Source: an uncultured Collinsella sp.
Lineage (GTDB): Bacteria > Actinomycetota > Coriobacteriia > Coriobacteriales > Coriobacteriaceae
Reading direction: 5' to 3'
DNA length: 64,000 nt
Assembly (NCBI GenBank): GCA_900539735.1
Contig: UQDE01000002.1
Location: forward strand, 24,445 to 88,444
The notes beneath the pieces are model-generated. The model ran no database searches. It saw only the letters and a program-made list of their open reading frames with translations, and was not told the origin of the DNA. Below, piece by piece: positions 1 to 8,548 of the stretch (within the stretch, counting starts at the first letter, position 1; each line of letters begins with the position of its first letter). The translations under genes were made by a program, and so were the position numbers.

Positions 1-429
1 ATCGTGGTGGGCGAGGTGCGCGGTGCCGAGTGCTGCGACATGTTGCAGGCCATGAACACGGGCCACGACGGGTCGCTCACCACGCTTCATGCGGGTTCCG
101 AGCAGGAGACCGTGGTGCGTCTGACGTTGCTTGCACGTTATGGCATCGATCTGCCGAGCGAGCTCATCGAGGAGCAGATTGCCATGGCGCTCGACGGCAT
201 CGTGATGTCCGAGCGCCACGCCGATGGCAGGCGTTTCGTCTCCTCGTATTCGGGGGTGCGTCGCGCCGCGTCGGGCGGCGTAGAGCTCGAGCGCTATGTG
301 ACTTTCGATGCCGCCGAGCGCACCTGGACGCTTGACCGCGAGCCGCCGTTTATCGCAGAAGGCCTGCGGTCGGGGACGCTCACACAAGAGGAGGTGGACG
401 AATGGAGGTCGCTGTGCCCCTCGTCGTAG
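1..429 (+). CDS. tadA: Tad pilus secretion ATPase, C-terminal part (TadA/CpaF)
   Basis: The gene enters from outside the window, so only the last 142 codons are seen. The visible part starts with VVGEVRGAE, the Walker B region of the type II/IV secretion ATPase family, followed by MNTGHDGSLTTLHAG, the His-box segment typical of CpaF/TadA. This cytoplasmic hexameric ATPase powers assembly of Flp pili. Its 3' end overlaps tadB by 28 bp, so the two are translationally coupled. Family assignment is firm; the N-terminal half cannot be judged. Confidence 0.93.
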   Translation: MVVGEVRGAECCDMLQAMNTGHDGSLTTLHAGSEQETVVRLTLLARYGIDLPSELIEEQIAMALDGIVMSERHADGRRFVSSYSGVRRAASGGVELERYVTFDAAERTWTLDREPPFIAEGLRSGTLTQEEVDEWRSLCPSS

Positions 430-1328
430 GGGGTTTGGCAGGGTTTTCTGTTGCGACGGCGTGCGGGGCGGAACCTCGTGTGCCGCAGGTACCGCCGGCG
501 GAGCTGACGCGTCAGGCGCTCGAGACGGTGGCAGAGAAACTGCCGCGTGAGCTGGTGGAAAACGATCTGCTGAAAAAGATCGCCCGTTCGTGGGCATCGC
601 TGGCTCCGGCGCATCGCCTTGGCCTCGTGATCGAAGATGCTTCGGGGCGCTTGGCGTTTCTGCTGCTATCGAGCGGTGTCTGCTGCGTTTTACTAACGAT
701 GGTGTCGTTATCGCCCCTCGGATTTGCCTTGGGACTTGTTGCTCCGATTGCTGTTGGCGCCGCTCGGGATGGCTTTGAGAGCCGGCGCGAGCAACACGAT
801 GCGGAAGAGGCCATGCCCGAGGCGTTTACCGCACTATCCATGTCGCTTGCCTCGGGACATTCGCTGGCCCAGGGCATGCGCTTTGTGGGCGCTCATGCGC
901 AAGAACCGGTGCATACCGAGTTTTTGCGGGTGGCGGCGGCGATCGATTGCGGCATCTCGGCGACCGATGCGCTCGATGACTTGCTCGTGCGCATCGACGC
1001 CCCCGGTCTTTCGCTTGTGACCTTGGCGCTTAAGGTGTCACAGCGCACCGGCGCTCCGCTTGCCGACTTACTGTCCGAGGCGTCGAGCATGGTGGGGGAG
1101 CGCATTGAGCTCAAGCGCCGCTTGGATGTCAAGACGTCGCAGGCTCGCATGTCGGCGCATATGGTCGCGGCGATGCCGGCGGGCATGTGCGCGGTGTTGG
1201 CGCTGCTTTCGGCAGATTTTCGTCGCGGTCTTGCGACGCCTGCCGGCGCGGGCGCTGTGGTGCTGGGTCTTGCCCTCAACGCCGTTGCTCTGGTGGTTAT
1301 CAGGCGCATTATGCGGGTGGAGCTATGA
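402..1328 (+). CDS. tadB: Tad pilus inner-membrane platform protein TadB
   Basis: This 308-residue protein has an N-terminal hydrophobic segment, a pair of membrane segments near residues 75-110, a GspF-like domain (LSMSLASGHSLAQGMRFVG and the following helices) and a C-terminal pair of membrane helices. TadB and TadC form the membrane platform on which TadA acts. The start lies inside the end of tadA and the stop overlaps the tadC start by 4 bp (ATGA), the usual order in Tad operons. Confidence 0.9.
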   Translation: MEVAVPLVVGGLAGFSVATACGAEPRVPQVPPAELTRQALETVAEKLPRELVENDLLKKIARSWASLAPAHRLGLVIEDASGRLAFLLLSSGVCCVLLTMVSLSPLGFALGLVAPIAVGAARDGFESRREQHDAEEAMPEAFTALSMSLASGHSLAQGMRFVGAHAQEPVHTEFLRVAAAIDCGISATDALDDLLVRIDAPGLSLVTLALKVSQRTGAPLADLLSEASSMVGERIELKRRLDVKTSQARMSAHMVAAMPAGMCAVLALLSADFRRGLATPAGAGAVVLGLALNAVALVVIRRIMRVEL

Positions 1329-1966
1329 GCGCCCCGGTTGCAGTTGCGGCTTGCCTGTGCGCCCTGAGTGTATTTGTCGCGACGGGTTTGGATCGGGCGG
1401 ATGCACGCAAGATCGCAGGGGCCTGCAAGCGCGAGGCGGTGCTGGTCGCTGCCGCGGGTCGCTCGGTGGTCGATGCCCTGACCGCGCGAGTGAAGGGCGC
1501 GGTTGGAGCGGGCGGCCCGGCGCGAGTGTCGCTTGGCGAAGTGTCCGAGATGATCGATGTTGTGCGCTTGGGTCTTTCGGCCGGTCTTTCGTTTGATGCG
1601 GCGCTTGAGATTTTCTGCGCCAACCGCCGGTCAGTGCTGGCTCTTCGCCTTGAGCGGGCCTGCATGGCGTGGCAGGTGGGCGTGGGCACGCGTGAGGACG
1701 AGTTGTTGGCCGCCGCGCGCGACCTGGACGTGCGAGCGCTCGAGACCTTTGCCATTACGGTGGGGCAGGCACTCGCCCTGGGTGCCCCACTTGCCGAGAC
1801 GCTGGCCGCTCAAAGTCGCGAGATCCGTGCGGCTCATCGCGCCGCGGTCGAGCGCGAGATTGAGCGTGCGCCCGTCAAGCTGCTGATTCCCACCGGCACG
1901 CTCATCTTGCCGGCGTTGCTTCTGTCCATATTGGGCCCGCTGCTGGGAGCAGGCGGGATGATGTAG
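1325..1966 (+). CDS. tadC: Tad pilus platform protein TadC
   Basis: The protein has 213 residues when read from the ATG that overlaps the tadB stop. It has an N-terminal membrane segment, a GspF-type central domain (EMIDVVRLGLSAGLSFDAAL) and a hydrophobic C-terminus (LIPTGTLILPALLLSILG). I preferred this start to a longer upstream reading because it gives the standard 4-bp ATGA coupling and a normal membrane N-terminus. It is the partner of TadB in the pilus platform. Confidence 0.88.
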   Translation: MSAPVAVAACLCALSVFVATGLDRADARKIAGACKREAVLVAAAGRSVVDALTARVKGAVGAGGPARVSLGEVSEMIDVVRLGLSAGLSFDAALEIFCANRRSVLALRLERACMAWQVGVGTREDELLAAARDLDVRALETFAITVGQALALGAPLAETLAAQSREIRAAHRAAVEREIERAPVKLLIPTGTLILPALLLSILGPLLGAGGMM

Positions 1967-1976
1967 GGAGGAATAC

Positions 1977-2210
1977 ATGAACACGATGACTGACGCTGCT
2001 GGCAAGGTCTGGAGCTGGGCTGTTTGCCAGTCAATTCGCGCTCGCCAGCATGCCGGGGAGCTACTGCAGGAGGAGAGTGCGCAGGGCACCACCGAATACG
2101 CCATCTTGGTCGGCGTGCTCGTGGTGATCGCCATCATTGCCATTGTCGCATTTAAGGGCAAGGTCCAAGATCTATGGAACGCTATCAGCGAGGGCATCAA
2201 CAGCCTGTAG
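1977..2210 (+). CDS. Flp-type pilin
   Basis: This 77-residue protein has the layout of a Flp pilin: a hydrophilic leader, the processing region EESAQGTTEYAILVG, then one long hydrophobic helix and a short tail. If Glu is placed at +5 as in type IV prepilins, cleavage would fall between Ala and Gln (A|QGTTEY). A good ribosome binding site (GGGAGG) precedes the ATG. It is the best candidate for the major pilin of this operon. The leader of about 37 residues is long for a Flp pilin. Confidence 0.85.
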   Translation: MNTMTDAAGKVWSWAVCQSIRARQHAGELLQEESAQGTTEYAILVGVLVVIAIIAIVAFKGKVQDLWNAISEGINSL

Positions 2211-2737
2211 AGGGTAGGCGGCCTGTCGGCGCACTGCTGGTGTTTGCCTGTGTGGTTGTGGCGGTGGCAGTGGCGGTTTGGGGGCTAAACGCCGCGCGGC
2301 AGCAGCGTCCTGGGGCCGCCTTCGATTCGGGCTCAGATTCGGCGGTGGCGTCTCAAAAAGATGAGATGCGAGATGCGGACGATTCGGATGTCGCTGTCAC
2401 GGCGCAAACCTTTCTGCGGATGCTCGACAAGCGGTCTGGCACTGCGACGGATTCGCCTGAGGACAACGCGATTGCGGTCCGGCTTGCATGGTCCGAGGAC
2501 CGACCGATGACCGAGGCAGCGGCGGATATGTTACGCGCCTACCGCGAGGTGCCAACGGCCCAGCTCGCCCTGAGCGGCTATCTCGATATTAAGGGTAACG
2601 TATGGGGCGCCATTGTGCGCGATGGGCGCGGCTGGGTCGATATGGTGACGGTTGCCGCGGATACTGGCGATGCTTCGTGTCGTCTGCGCGCGGTGCGCCT
2701 GGCCCCGCAAACAATAAGCTCAAAGGAGGGGTCGTGA
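2174..2737 (+). CDS. single-pass membrane protein of the Tad operon, function unknown
   Basis: The 187-residue product has a basic N-terminus, one membrane helix at about residues 18-40 (GALLVFACVVVAVAVAV) and an acidic, Asp/Ser-rich extracytoplasmic region. I do not recognise a family. It overlaps the pilin gene by 37 bp, and no strong ribosome binding site is visible, so it is probably translated by coupling. Its position between two pilin-like genes suggests an accessory role in pilus assembly; this is inference from location only. Confidence 0.65.
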   Translation: MERYQRGHQQPVEGRRPVGALLVFACVVVAVAVAVWGLNAARQQRPGAAFDSGSDSAVASQKDEMRDADDSDVAVTAQTFLRMLDKRSGTATDSPEDNAIAVRLAWSEDRPMTEAAADMLRAYREVPTAQLALSGYLDIKGNVWGAIVRDGRGWVDMVTVAADTGDASCRLRAVRLAPQTISSKEGS

Positions 2738-2738
2738 A

Positions 2739-2957
2739 ATGCATGACGTCCTGCGCGAGGAATCTGCCCAGGCGACGGTCGAATACGCCATCGTCACGGT
2801 GGCGCTGTTATCGATCGTGCTGGCGATTGCGGGGCTTTGGCGTGCTGGCACCGATGGGCACTTGGCGGCGCTGGTTGAGCGGGCGGCATCCCATGGCGTT
2901 GCCTCGACGTCGGTTATCGACGCCGCTGCGGGCGCTAAGGACATTGCGTTGTATTGA
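2739..2957 (+). CDS. short pilin-like protein of the Tad operon
   Basis: This 72-residue protein begins with LREESAQATVEYAIV followed by a hydrophobic helix, the same processing signature as the main pilin but with a different tail. The start is set by a strong AAGGAGGGG upstream. It may be a second pilin or a TadE-type pseudopilin that primes the fibre. It overlaps the next gene by several bases. Confidence 0.75.
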   Translation: MHDVLREESAQATVEYAIVTVALLSIVLAIAGLWRAGTDGHLAALVERAASHGVASTSVIDAAAGAKDIALY

Positions 2958-3429
2958 TATCGCGCGCGAGGACCGGGCGCAGTCTACGGTCGAGGCTGCT
3001 TTTTTGCTGCCGACGTTTCTGATGCTCATTCTTCTCGCACTGCAACCGGTGTGTTTGCTCTATACGCGCGCGGTCATGGAGTCTGCCGCTGCCGAGACCG
3101 CGCGGCTCATGACCACGACGACGGCGGAGGACGACGATCTTAAGGAGTTCACCCGCCGCCGGCTTGCCGCAGTGCCCAACGTTTCGATCTTTCATGCCGG
3201 CGGGCCGTTGTCGTGGGATATCGAGCTTGGCCGGGCCGGTGCGGGTGGCGTCTCGTCCGTGTCCGTTTCCGGCGAGGTCAAGCCGTTGCCTGTGATCGGT
3301 GCGTTTGCGCAGGCTATGGGTGGTACCGCCGAGGGCGGCTACGTTGAGCTCAAGGTCGATGTCTCGTATCAATCGCGTCCCGAATGGCTGGAGGGAGATT
3401 ATGATTCGTGGATTGCTGCATGGGATTAA
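2944..3429 (+). CDS. TadE-like minor pilin
   Basis: The product (161 residues from the TTG start) carries AREDRAQSTVEAAFLLP, the TadE prepilin signature, then a hydrophobic helix and an extracytoplasmic domain of about 110 residues. The start is uncertain. TTG at 2944 gives the short leader typical of TadE proteins; an in-frame ATG at 2893 would add 17 residues and run deeper into the previous gene. TadE proteins are pseudopilins processed by the same peptidase as the pilin. Confidence 0.72.
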   Translation: MRCIDIAREDRAQSTVEAAFLLPTFLMLILLALQPVCLLYTRAVMESAAAETARLMTTTTAEDDDLKEFTRRRLAAVPNVSIFHAGGPLSWDIELGRAGAGGVSSVSVSGEVKPLPVIGAFAQAMGGTAEGGYVELKVDVSYQSRPEWLEGDYDSWIAAWD

Positions 3430-5554
3430 GCGTTTCTGGTCTAGATGCGTTTTGACGCGCCGTCCGAGCTGCCATCGCAAACGAGGCGGCTTTATGGGCC
3501 GCGCCGGTGTCGATCTGTTTATCGAAGACGGTGCCTACACCACGCTTTCTTCTGCCGTGGTCATCCTAGTGGTGCTCACGTTGTTGTTTTCGTCGACCGC
3601 GGCGATATGGAGCATGTCGCGTGCCGGGGATACCCAGGTGGCGGCCGATAGCGGCGCGCTGGCGGGTGCCAACGTAGTGTCGTCCTATCACACGGCTGCC
3701 ACGGTGGTTGATGCGAGCATCTTGAGTCTGGGGCTGGCGGGGTTTGCCACAATCGGGACGGGCCTGGTCGCCATCCTCATCCCAGGTGCCGAATCAGTTG
3801 CCGGCAATATGGTCGACACCGGGATTGAGATCATTAAAACGCGCAACAAGTTTGCCAAAAGCGCATCGGAAGGCTTACAGAAAATTGAGACGGCTCTGCC
3901 GTATCTGATCGCCGCGCGTGCCACGCAGGCGGTGTCGGCGCAGGATACCGATAGTGTGACCTATACCGGCACGGCGCTTGCCGTGCCCAGGACATCCGAG
4001 TCGGACTTCGCTGCGCTCAAAGGGTCCGAGATCTCGACCGATACCATTAAAGACACATCAGATGATTTAGAGCGTGCGGCCGAGGAGCTGCGGAAGGCCT
4101 CGGAGGAGACGGCGAAGGCTAAAGAGCGCGCTTGGCTGGCGGATTGTGGCGGGTCGGACGAGAGTTCGATTGGCAAGTACTCGTGTATGTGGGAGCGTGC
4201 GAAAAAACTAGCAGAACTATCTGACAGCCAGAACCGTCATGAAAAGTCGAGCATCACATGGGAGCCGCAAATAGCGCTCGATCGCGCGAAAACCTATTAC
4301 CGACAGCGCTTGGCGAATGAAAAACCTCAGGGATCGAGCGTCGAGATGAAAGCGCAGTCAGCCGCTCGAAAAGCGTTCTATGCCTATGCGATTGAAGAGG
4401 TCGATCGAGCATACATAAAAGATGATGGCGAACGGTTTTCTGCCTATATCCCACTATTGCCGCGTGTCCCAAACGAGGTGCGGCCGACCGAACTTTACAC
4501 CGATGCCGCATGGCCTGTAAGCAACAACGACGGCAGAACATACCTGCATTATGGAGTCGAATGCCCCGTCTATCAGAAAGGGACTCCGAGTGGGCTGGCA
4601 TCTGTTGCTGATTATGATGGTCGTGATACATGCGAAGCGTGCGGCTTCGGCGTGGTTACGCTTGGAAGCGCCCTCATGCCGCCATCGTTCATCGAAAACG
4701 GCTTCGAGTACCACTTTGACAAGTTCAAAGAGGCTCTGGAAGACTACGTCGACTGCCGCAACAAAGAACTCGAACTTGAGCGTCAGACCGAGGATGAGGC
4801 CGACCGTGCGGGCAATGCTTTTGACCAGGCCATTAAAGCGCTTTCGGGCAAGCGTCCGCGTATCGCTCCGCCCGGTCGCAACGGCGTGGTCGCCTTTGCG
4901 GTTTCGGGTGCCATCTCGAGCCCCGATGAGCTCAACTCTTCGTTTAACACGGCAGTCAGGCTTGGCGATCGCGGTGCTATTTCTGCCGCGGTGCTGGCGC
5001 CCGATGAGACGACGGCGCAAAACAACGTGCTTTCGCGATTTTTCTCGACATTGAAGGAACGCTCGGGCGGCGTTGCCGGCGTACTCGATGGCGTCATGGA
5101 TGTTTGGGGACGGCTGCTTGTGGGATACGGAGACATCCAAGGTTCGGCCGACGAACTTATGGACGAGATGATTAAGGGCCTGGGAGGGGGCAGCGGCGCG
5201 TTGGGCTCCATCGCATCGTGGCTCGGCGATACCGTTTCGGCGTCCGTGGCGGCGTTGGGCCTGGAGCCGTGCGACTTGCGCCTGCGAAAGCCGGTGCTGA
5301 CCGATTCCGCCAATGTCATTAAGAGTCCGGGGTCTGACATTGCGGGTCTCTCTCAAGCGCAAGACAAACTGCGAAGTATTCCGTTGGGCGTGACCGATCC
5401 CAAGGCGCTTTGCGAGGCATTGGAATATCAAGTCGAACGCACCATTAGCGGTACGGTGTTCACACTTGCGGAGATTCCTTTGCCCGGCGGCGGCTCCATC
5501 CCGCTCACCGTCGATGTCGCCACGCTGGTTGGCGCTCTGGGCGGTGGGTCGTAA
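3401..5554 (+). CDS. large TadE/TadG-like pilus-associated protein
   Basis: The 717-residue protein has a basic N-terminus, a membrane segment near residues 45-65 and then GDTQVAADSGALAGA, which matches the N-terminal signature of TadE/G-like Flp assembly proteins. The long extracytoplasmic part is rich in Cys (for example DTCEACGFG) and in helical Ala/Lys/Glu stretches, with two Gly-rich stretches near the end. The start is chosen for its GGAGGGA site. DNA coding for residues of about 245-415 uses more A/T-ending codons than its surroundings. The role may be pilus anchoring or a tip protein; this is not proven. Confidence 0.7.
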   Translation: MIRGLLHGIKRFWSRCVLTRRPSCHRKRGGFMGRAGVDLFIEDGAYTTLSSAVVILVVLTLLFSSTAAIWSMSRAGDTQVAADSGALAGANVVSSYHTAATVVDASILSLGLAGFATIGTGLVAILIPGAESVAGNMVDTGIEIIKTRNKFAKSASEGLQKIETALPYLIAARATQAVSAQDTDSVTYTGTALAVPRTSESDFAALKGSEISTDTIKDTSDDLERAAEELRKASEETAKAKERAWLADCGGSDESSIGKYSCMWERAKKLAELSDSQNRHEKSSITWEPQIALDRAKTYYRQRLANEKPQGSSVEMKAQSAARKAFYAYAIEEVDRAYIKDDGERFSAYIPLLPRVPNEVRPTELYTDAAWPVSNNDGRTYLHYGVECPVYQKGTPSGLASVADYDGRDTCEACGFGVVTLGSALMPPSFIENGFEYHFDKFKEALEDYVDCRNKELELERQTEDEADRAGNAFDQAIKALSGKRPRIAPPGRNGVVAFAVSGAISSPDELNSSFNTAVRLGDRGAISAAVLAPDETTAQNNVLSRFFSTLKERSGGVAGVLDGVMDVWGRLLVGYGDIQGSADELMDEMIKGLGGGSGALGSIASWLGDTVSASVAALGLEPCDLRLRKPVLTDSANVIKSPGSDIAGLSQAQDKLRSIPLGVTDPKALCEALEYQVERTISGTVFTLAEIPLPGGGSIPLTVDVATLVGALGGGS

Positions 5555-6030
5555 TGAGTATCCGCATGCGTCTGCGCGAGGAGCGCGCCCAAGCGACGGT
5601 GGAGATGGCAGTGGTTACGCCCGTTTTGCTGGTGCTGGCACTCATCGTGTACAACGTCATGGTCTTTGCCAGCGCTGTCGCGCGCTTCGACCGCGTGGTG
5701 CCCGACATCGTGTTGGCGCACGCCGTGGCGTCGGAGGGGGAGGGCGACGAAAGCTCTGCCGATGCCTCGGCGACGGTTCAGACTCAAATTCTGAATGCCA
5801 TGGAAGGCTATGACTTGCAGATCGAAGTGTCGAGCGAGCAAGGCGCGAAGGCATTGGATGGTGGCCTGCTCTCCCTATCCGGTACGTTTAGGACCTACAC
5901 CTGCACCATGCACTATGAGCCGTGGCCGACTTCTCTCAGCATCGCTGGCGTTCCGCTGGGGGCGCCGACAACGTTGTCGCACGAGCGTGCGGTGACGGTC
6001 GATCCATGGCGTCCGGGGGTGGTCATGTGA
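5554..6030 (+). CDS. TadE-like minor pilin
   Basis: This 158-residue protein starts MSIRMRLREERAQATVEMA, a TadE/TadF-type prepilin leader, followed by one hydrophobic helix and a soluble domain. The start codon overlaps the stop of the preceding gene (TAATG), so it is tightly coupled in the operon. It is the fourth protein here with the pattern A-Q-x-T-[TV]-E before a membrane helix. Confidence 0.8.
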   Translation: MSIRMRLREERAQATVEMAVVTPVLLVLALIVYNVMVFASAVARFDRVVPDIVLAHAVASEGEGDESSADASATVQTQILNAMEGYDLQIEVSSEQGAKALDGGLLSLSGTFRTYTCTMHYEPWPTSLSIAGVPLGAPTTLSHERAVTVDPWRPGVVM

Positions 6031-6386
6031 CCGCGGTCTCGTCCTACATCGCCTACGCGCGGGCACTCAACAGGCTGGGTTGGACGCCGGCCGAGTTTGT
6101 GGTGGCGGAGTCGTTTGTCGTGCGCCTGCGCGGCATGCTGGGACGGCGTCCGGTTGCCGCCAACGGCCTGCCGCTCGTCATGGCGTTTCCACGCTGCTCT
6201 TCGGTCCATACGTGTTTTATGGCCTATCCCATCGACATCGCCTTCATCGATCGCGACGGCAATGTCCTCGCGCGCTACGAAAACGTCCGTCCTTGGCACA
6301 TGTGTTCCTGTCCCGGTGCCTGGGCGGTATTGGAACGCCCTTCAATCCTCGCTACACCTCCCGCCCTCCAACAAGTACCGGCGTAA
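6027..6386 (+). CDS. DUF192 family protein
   Basis: The 119-residue product, read from a GTG that overlaps the previous stop by 4 bp (GTGA), contains the DUF192 landmarks: RLRGMLGRRP, then a cysteine-rich FPRCSSVHTCFMAYPIDIAF and RYENVRPWHMCSCPGAW. The function of DUF192 is unknown. Its coupling to the Tad genes suggests it is co-expressed as the last gene of the pilus operon. An upstream in-frame ATG (6006) is possible but less likely. Confidence 0.75.
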   Translation: MTAVSSYIAYARALNRLGWTPAEFVVAESFVVRLRGMLGRRPVAANGLPLVMAFPRCSSVHTCFMAYPIDIAFIDRDGNVLARYENVRPWHMCSCPGAWAVLERPSILATPPALQQVPA

Positions 6387-6445
6387 GAGATTGGCGACGG
6401 CGGACTTTCGTCATACGAAATTGGGTAAGATGGAGGAGAAGATGC

Positions 6446-6712
6446 ATGGATGTTGAGATCCATCCGAACGCCAAAAAACACTTGACGGAAAAGCAGGTGC
6501 TTGGTGCCTGGTTCGCGGTTACTGAGTGCATTCGCCGCGAGTCGGAGGACGAGCCGCCGAGATGGCTTGCCATTGGATGGCTTCCAGATGGTCGAAGTGT
6601 GGAACTTGTTGCGGTCGAACTAATTCGTGGATGGCTCATTATTCATGCCCTGTCTCCGGTTCAGAAGAAATTCTGGCAAGAGATCGAGCGAGCTCAGCAA
6701 AGGGGTCGATGA
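6446..6712 (+). CDS. small BrnT-like putative toxin
   Basis: This 88-residue protein begins MDVEIHPNAKKHLTEKQV and ends with a compact strand-rich segment (DGRSVELVAVELIRGWLIIHA). The layout resembles BrnT-like RelE-fold toxins found in actinobacteria beside ribbon-helix-helix antitoxins. The ATG has a GGAGGAGA site. The gene overlaps the downstream antitoxin-like gene by 4 bp, typical of toxin-antitoxin pairs. The toxin call rests on size, fold-like pattern and partner. Confidence 0.6.
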   Translation: MDVEIHPNAKKHLTEKQVLGAWFAVTECIRRESEDEPPRWLAIGWLPDGRSVELVAVELIRGWLIIHALSPVQKKFWQEIERAQQRGR

Positions 6713-6996
6713 TGGGCAAGACGTATACGGCCGCTAATGGTCAGGTTGTAACGGATGAAATGATTGACGCGTGGTGCGAGTCGTACGAGCGCGGAGAGTT
6801 TCCGGATGGCGAACACACCGTTGGTGGAATCGTGCATGGACGGCCCCCGCTCTCAGGTGAGGGGACGGCAACGCTGTCGGTCAAGATTCCTCTGGGAATG
6901 AAGGAGGCCATTCGTCGACGGGCGGCTGCCGAGGGGATGACGCCAAGTGAGTTTGCCCGTGCGGCTCTGAGTGAAAAACTTCTTGCTGCCGGCTGA
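6709..6996 (+). CDS. ribbon-helix-helix putative antitoxin
   Basis: This 95-residue protein has a C-terminal CopG/RHH-type DNA-binding segment: a short strand (ATLSVKIPLGM) followed by two helices (KEAIRRRAAAEGMTPSEF and ARAALSEKLL). The N-terminal half would contact the partner. The ATG overlaps the toxin stop; a second ATG follows immediately. Such antitoxins usually bind the toxin and repress their own operon. Confidence 0.65.
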   Translation: MMGKTYTAANGQVVTDEMIDAWCESYERGEFPDGEHTVGGIVHGRPPLSGEGTATLSVKIPLGMKEAIRRRAAAEGMTPSEFARAALSEKLLAAG

Positions 6997-7059
6997 TGCC
7001 TCTGACGTGCCGATTTATAGAACCGAGGCTGTGCTCAAAAACTTTTTTAAAATTCTCGG

Positions 7060-7087
7060 TTGACCGGAACGCGTCCTTGGTTATACT
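7060..7087 (+). promoter_or_regulatory. promoter of tRNA-Phe
   Basis: TTGACC and TATACT are separated by 16 bp and lie about 32 bp before the mature tRNA start, a strong housekeeping-sigma promoter. Confidence 0.7.
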
Positions 7088-7119
7088 AATCAAGCCTTGA
7101 AACAAGGCACACCTCAAAT

Positions 7120-7192
<73 letters not shown>

Positions 7193-7205
7193 CCTTGAAT
7201 TGACT

Positions 7206-7231
7206 AGGACCTCTGCAAAGGGGTCCTTTTC
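7206..7231 (+). terminator. terminator after tRNA-Phe
   Basis: AGGACCTC and GGGGTCCT form a short stem followed by TTTTCTTTT. Confidence 0.7.
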
Positions 7232-7480
7232 TTTTATGTGGACCCGCGGAAAATGCATCCCAGTCTTTTGCGAAAAACGGGACGCGCTTTCCGGCGCTTA
7301 CTTCCGACGTGCGTGCACATCTCGGCGCGCCATCTCGGGCCCGCTCAGACATTCCTCCCGCTTTTGCGCCACTTTACAGGCCGTTCGGTCGTCTGTCCGC
7401 ACGCGCGGGTATACTCAAAACGATACTTTTCCTATGCAATACGATGCAGGCTCGGCCTGCACGATCCGAAGGGGGCAGTG

Positions 7481-8542
7481 ATGGAGAGGATACTCGGCGT
7501 TAATCTCTCTGGCTGGTTTATTCCCGAGCCTTGGGTGACCCCGTCGCTATACGCGGCGACCGGTGCATCCAACGCGGCCGAGCTGCAGGAGGCCATGGGC
7601 ACCGCCGCCTATAACGAGCGCATGCGCCGTCATTACGAGACGTTTGTGAGCGAGGACGATTTCCGTCGCATGGCGCAGATCGGCCTCAACGCCGTGCGTC
7701 TGCCGGTGCCCTGGTATGCCTTTGGCTCGCAGGAGTCCGATGCGTCCTACATCTCGGTTGTCGACTACATCGACCGTGCAATTGAGTGGGCTGCCAAGTA
7801 CAACATTCGCGTGCTGCTTGACCTGGCGACTGTGCCCGGTGGCCAGGGCGATTCCAACGATTCGCCCGCCACGCCGGAGGCTGTTGCCGAGTGGCATTCG
7901 TCCACTAACGGCCGCCATGTCGCACTCGACGTGCTCGAGCGCTTGGCCGAGCGTTACGGCGAGGCCGAGAGCCTGCTGGGCATTGAGCTGCTGGATACGC
8001 CGCAGATGAGTGTCCGCAAGAGCCTCTTTACCATGACGGATGGCATTCCGGCCCACTACCTGCGCAATTTCTATCGCGATGCCTACGAGCTCGTTCGTTC
8101 GTATATGCCCGAGGATAAGATCGTCGTCTTCTCGTCGTCGGGGCATCCCAGCGAGTGGAAGCATTTTATGCGCGGCGCCAAGTACAAGAACGTCTACATG
8201 GACCTTCACTTGTACCATTACCGCGACGAGCATGCGCTCGACATCACGAGCCCTCGCGGGCTGACGACGGCGATTTCGCGTAACAAGCGCGAGCTCAAAG
8301 AAGCGATTTCGACTGGGTTCCCCGTGCTGGTGGGCGAATGGTCGGGCGCGGCGATCTTTGCCAACTCGTCGGTTACGCCTGAGGGCCGCAATGCCTACGA
8401 GCGCGTGTTTATCGCCAACCAGCTGGCTTCGTTTGCGCCGGCTGCCGGTTGGTTCTTCCAAACGTGGAAGACCGAGAAGCGCATTGCAGCATGGGACGCC
8501 CGCGCGGTGCTCGGTACGCTCGAGCGCGGCATGATTGAATAG
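7481..8542 (+). CDS. GH5-like exo-beta-1,3-glucanase homologue with altered active site
   Basis: The 353-residue protein begins GVNLSGWFIPEPWVTPSLY, the hallmark of the exo-1,3-glucanase branch of glycoside hydrolase family 5, and keeps the (beta/alpha)8 landmarks including GLNAVRLPVPW and the nucleophile segment VLVGEWSGA (Glu286). The acid/base motif, normally NEP, reads LLDTP, so Thr173 replaces the catalytic Glu. The usual His in the LDLH segment is Ala116. No signal peptide is visible, so it is cytoplasmic. It starts at an ATG after GAAGGGGG. It may be a non-catalytic or mechanistically changed member. Confidence 0.8.
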   Translation: MERILGVNLSGWFIPEPWVTPSLYAATGASNAAELQEAMGTAAYNERMRRHYETFVSEDDFRRMAQIGLNAVRLPVPWYAFGSQESDASYISVVDYIDRAIEWAAKYNIRVLLDLATVPGGQGDSNDSPATPEAVAEWHSSTNGRHVALDVLERLAERYGEAESLLGIELLDTPQMSVRKSLFTMTDGIPAHYLRNFYRDAYELVRSYMPEDKIVVFSSSGHPSEWKHFMRGAKYKNVYMDLHLYHYRDEHALDITSPRGLTTAISRNKRELKEAISTGFPVLVGEWSGAAIFANSSVTPEGRNAYERVFIANQLASFAPAAGWFFQTWKTEKRIAAWDARAVLGTLERGMIE

Positions 8543-8548
8543 GTTGAT

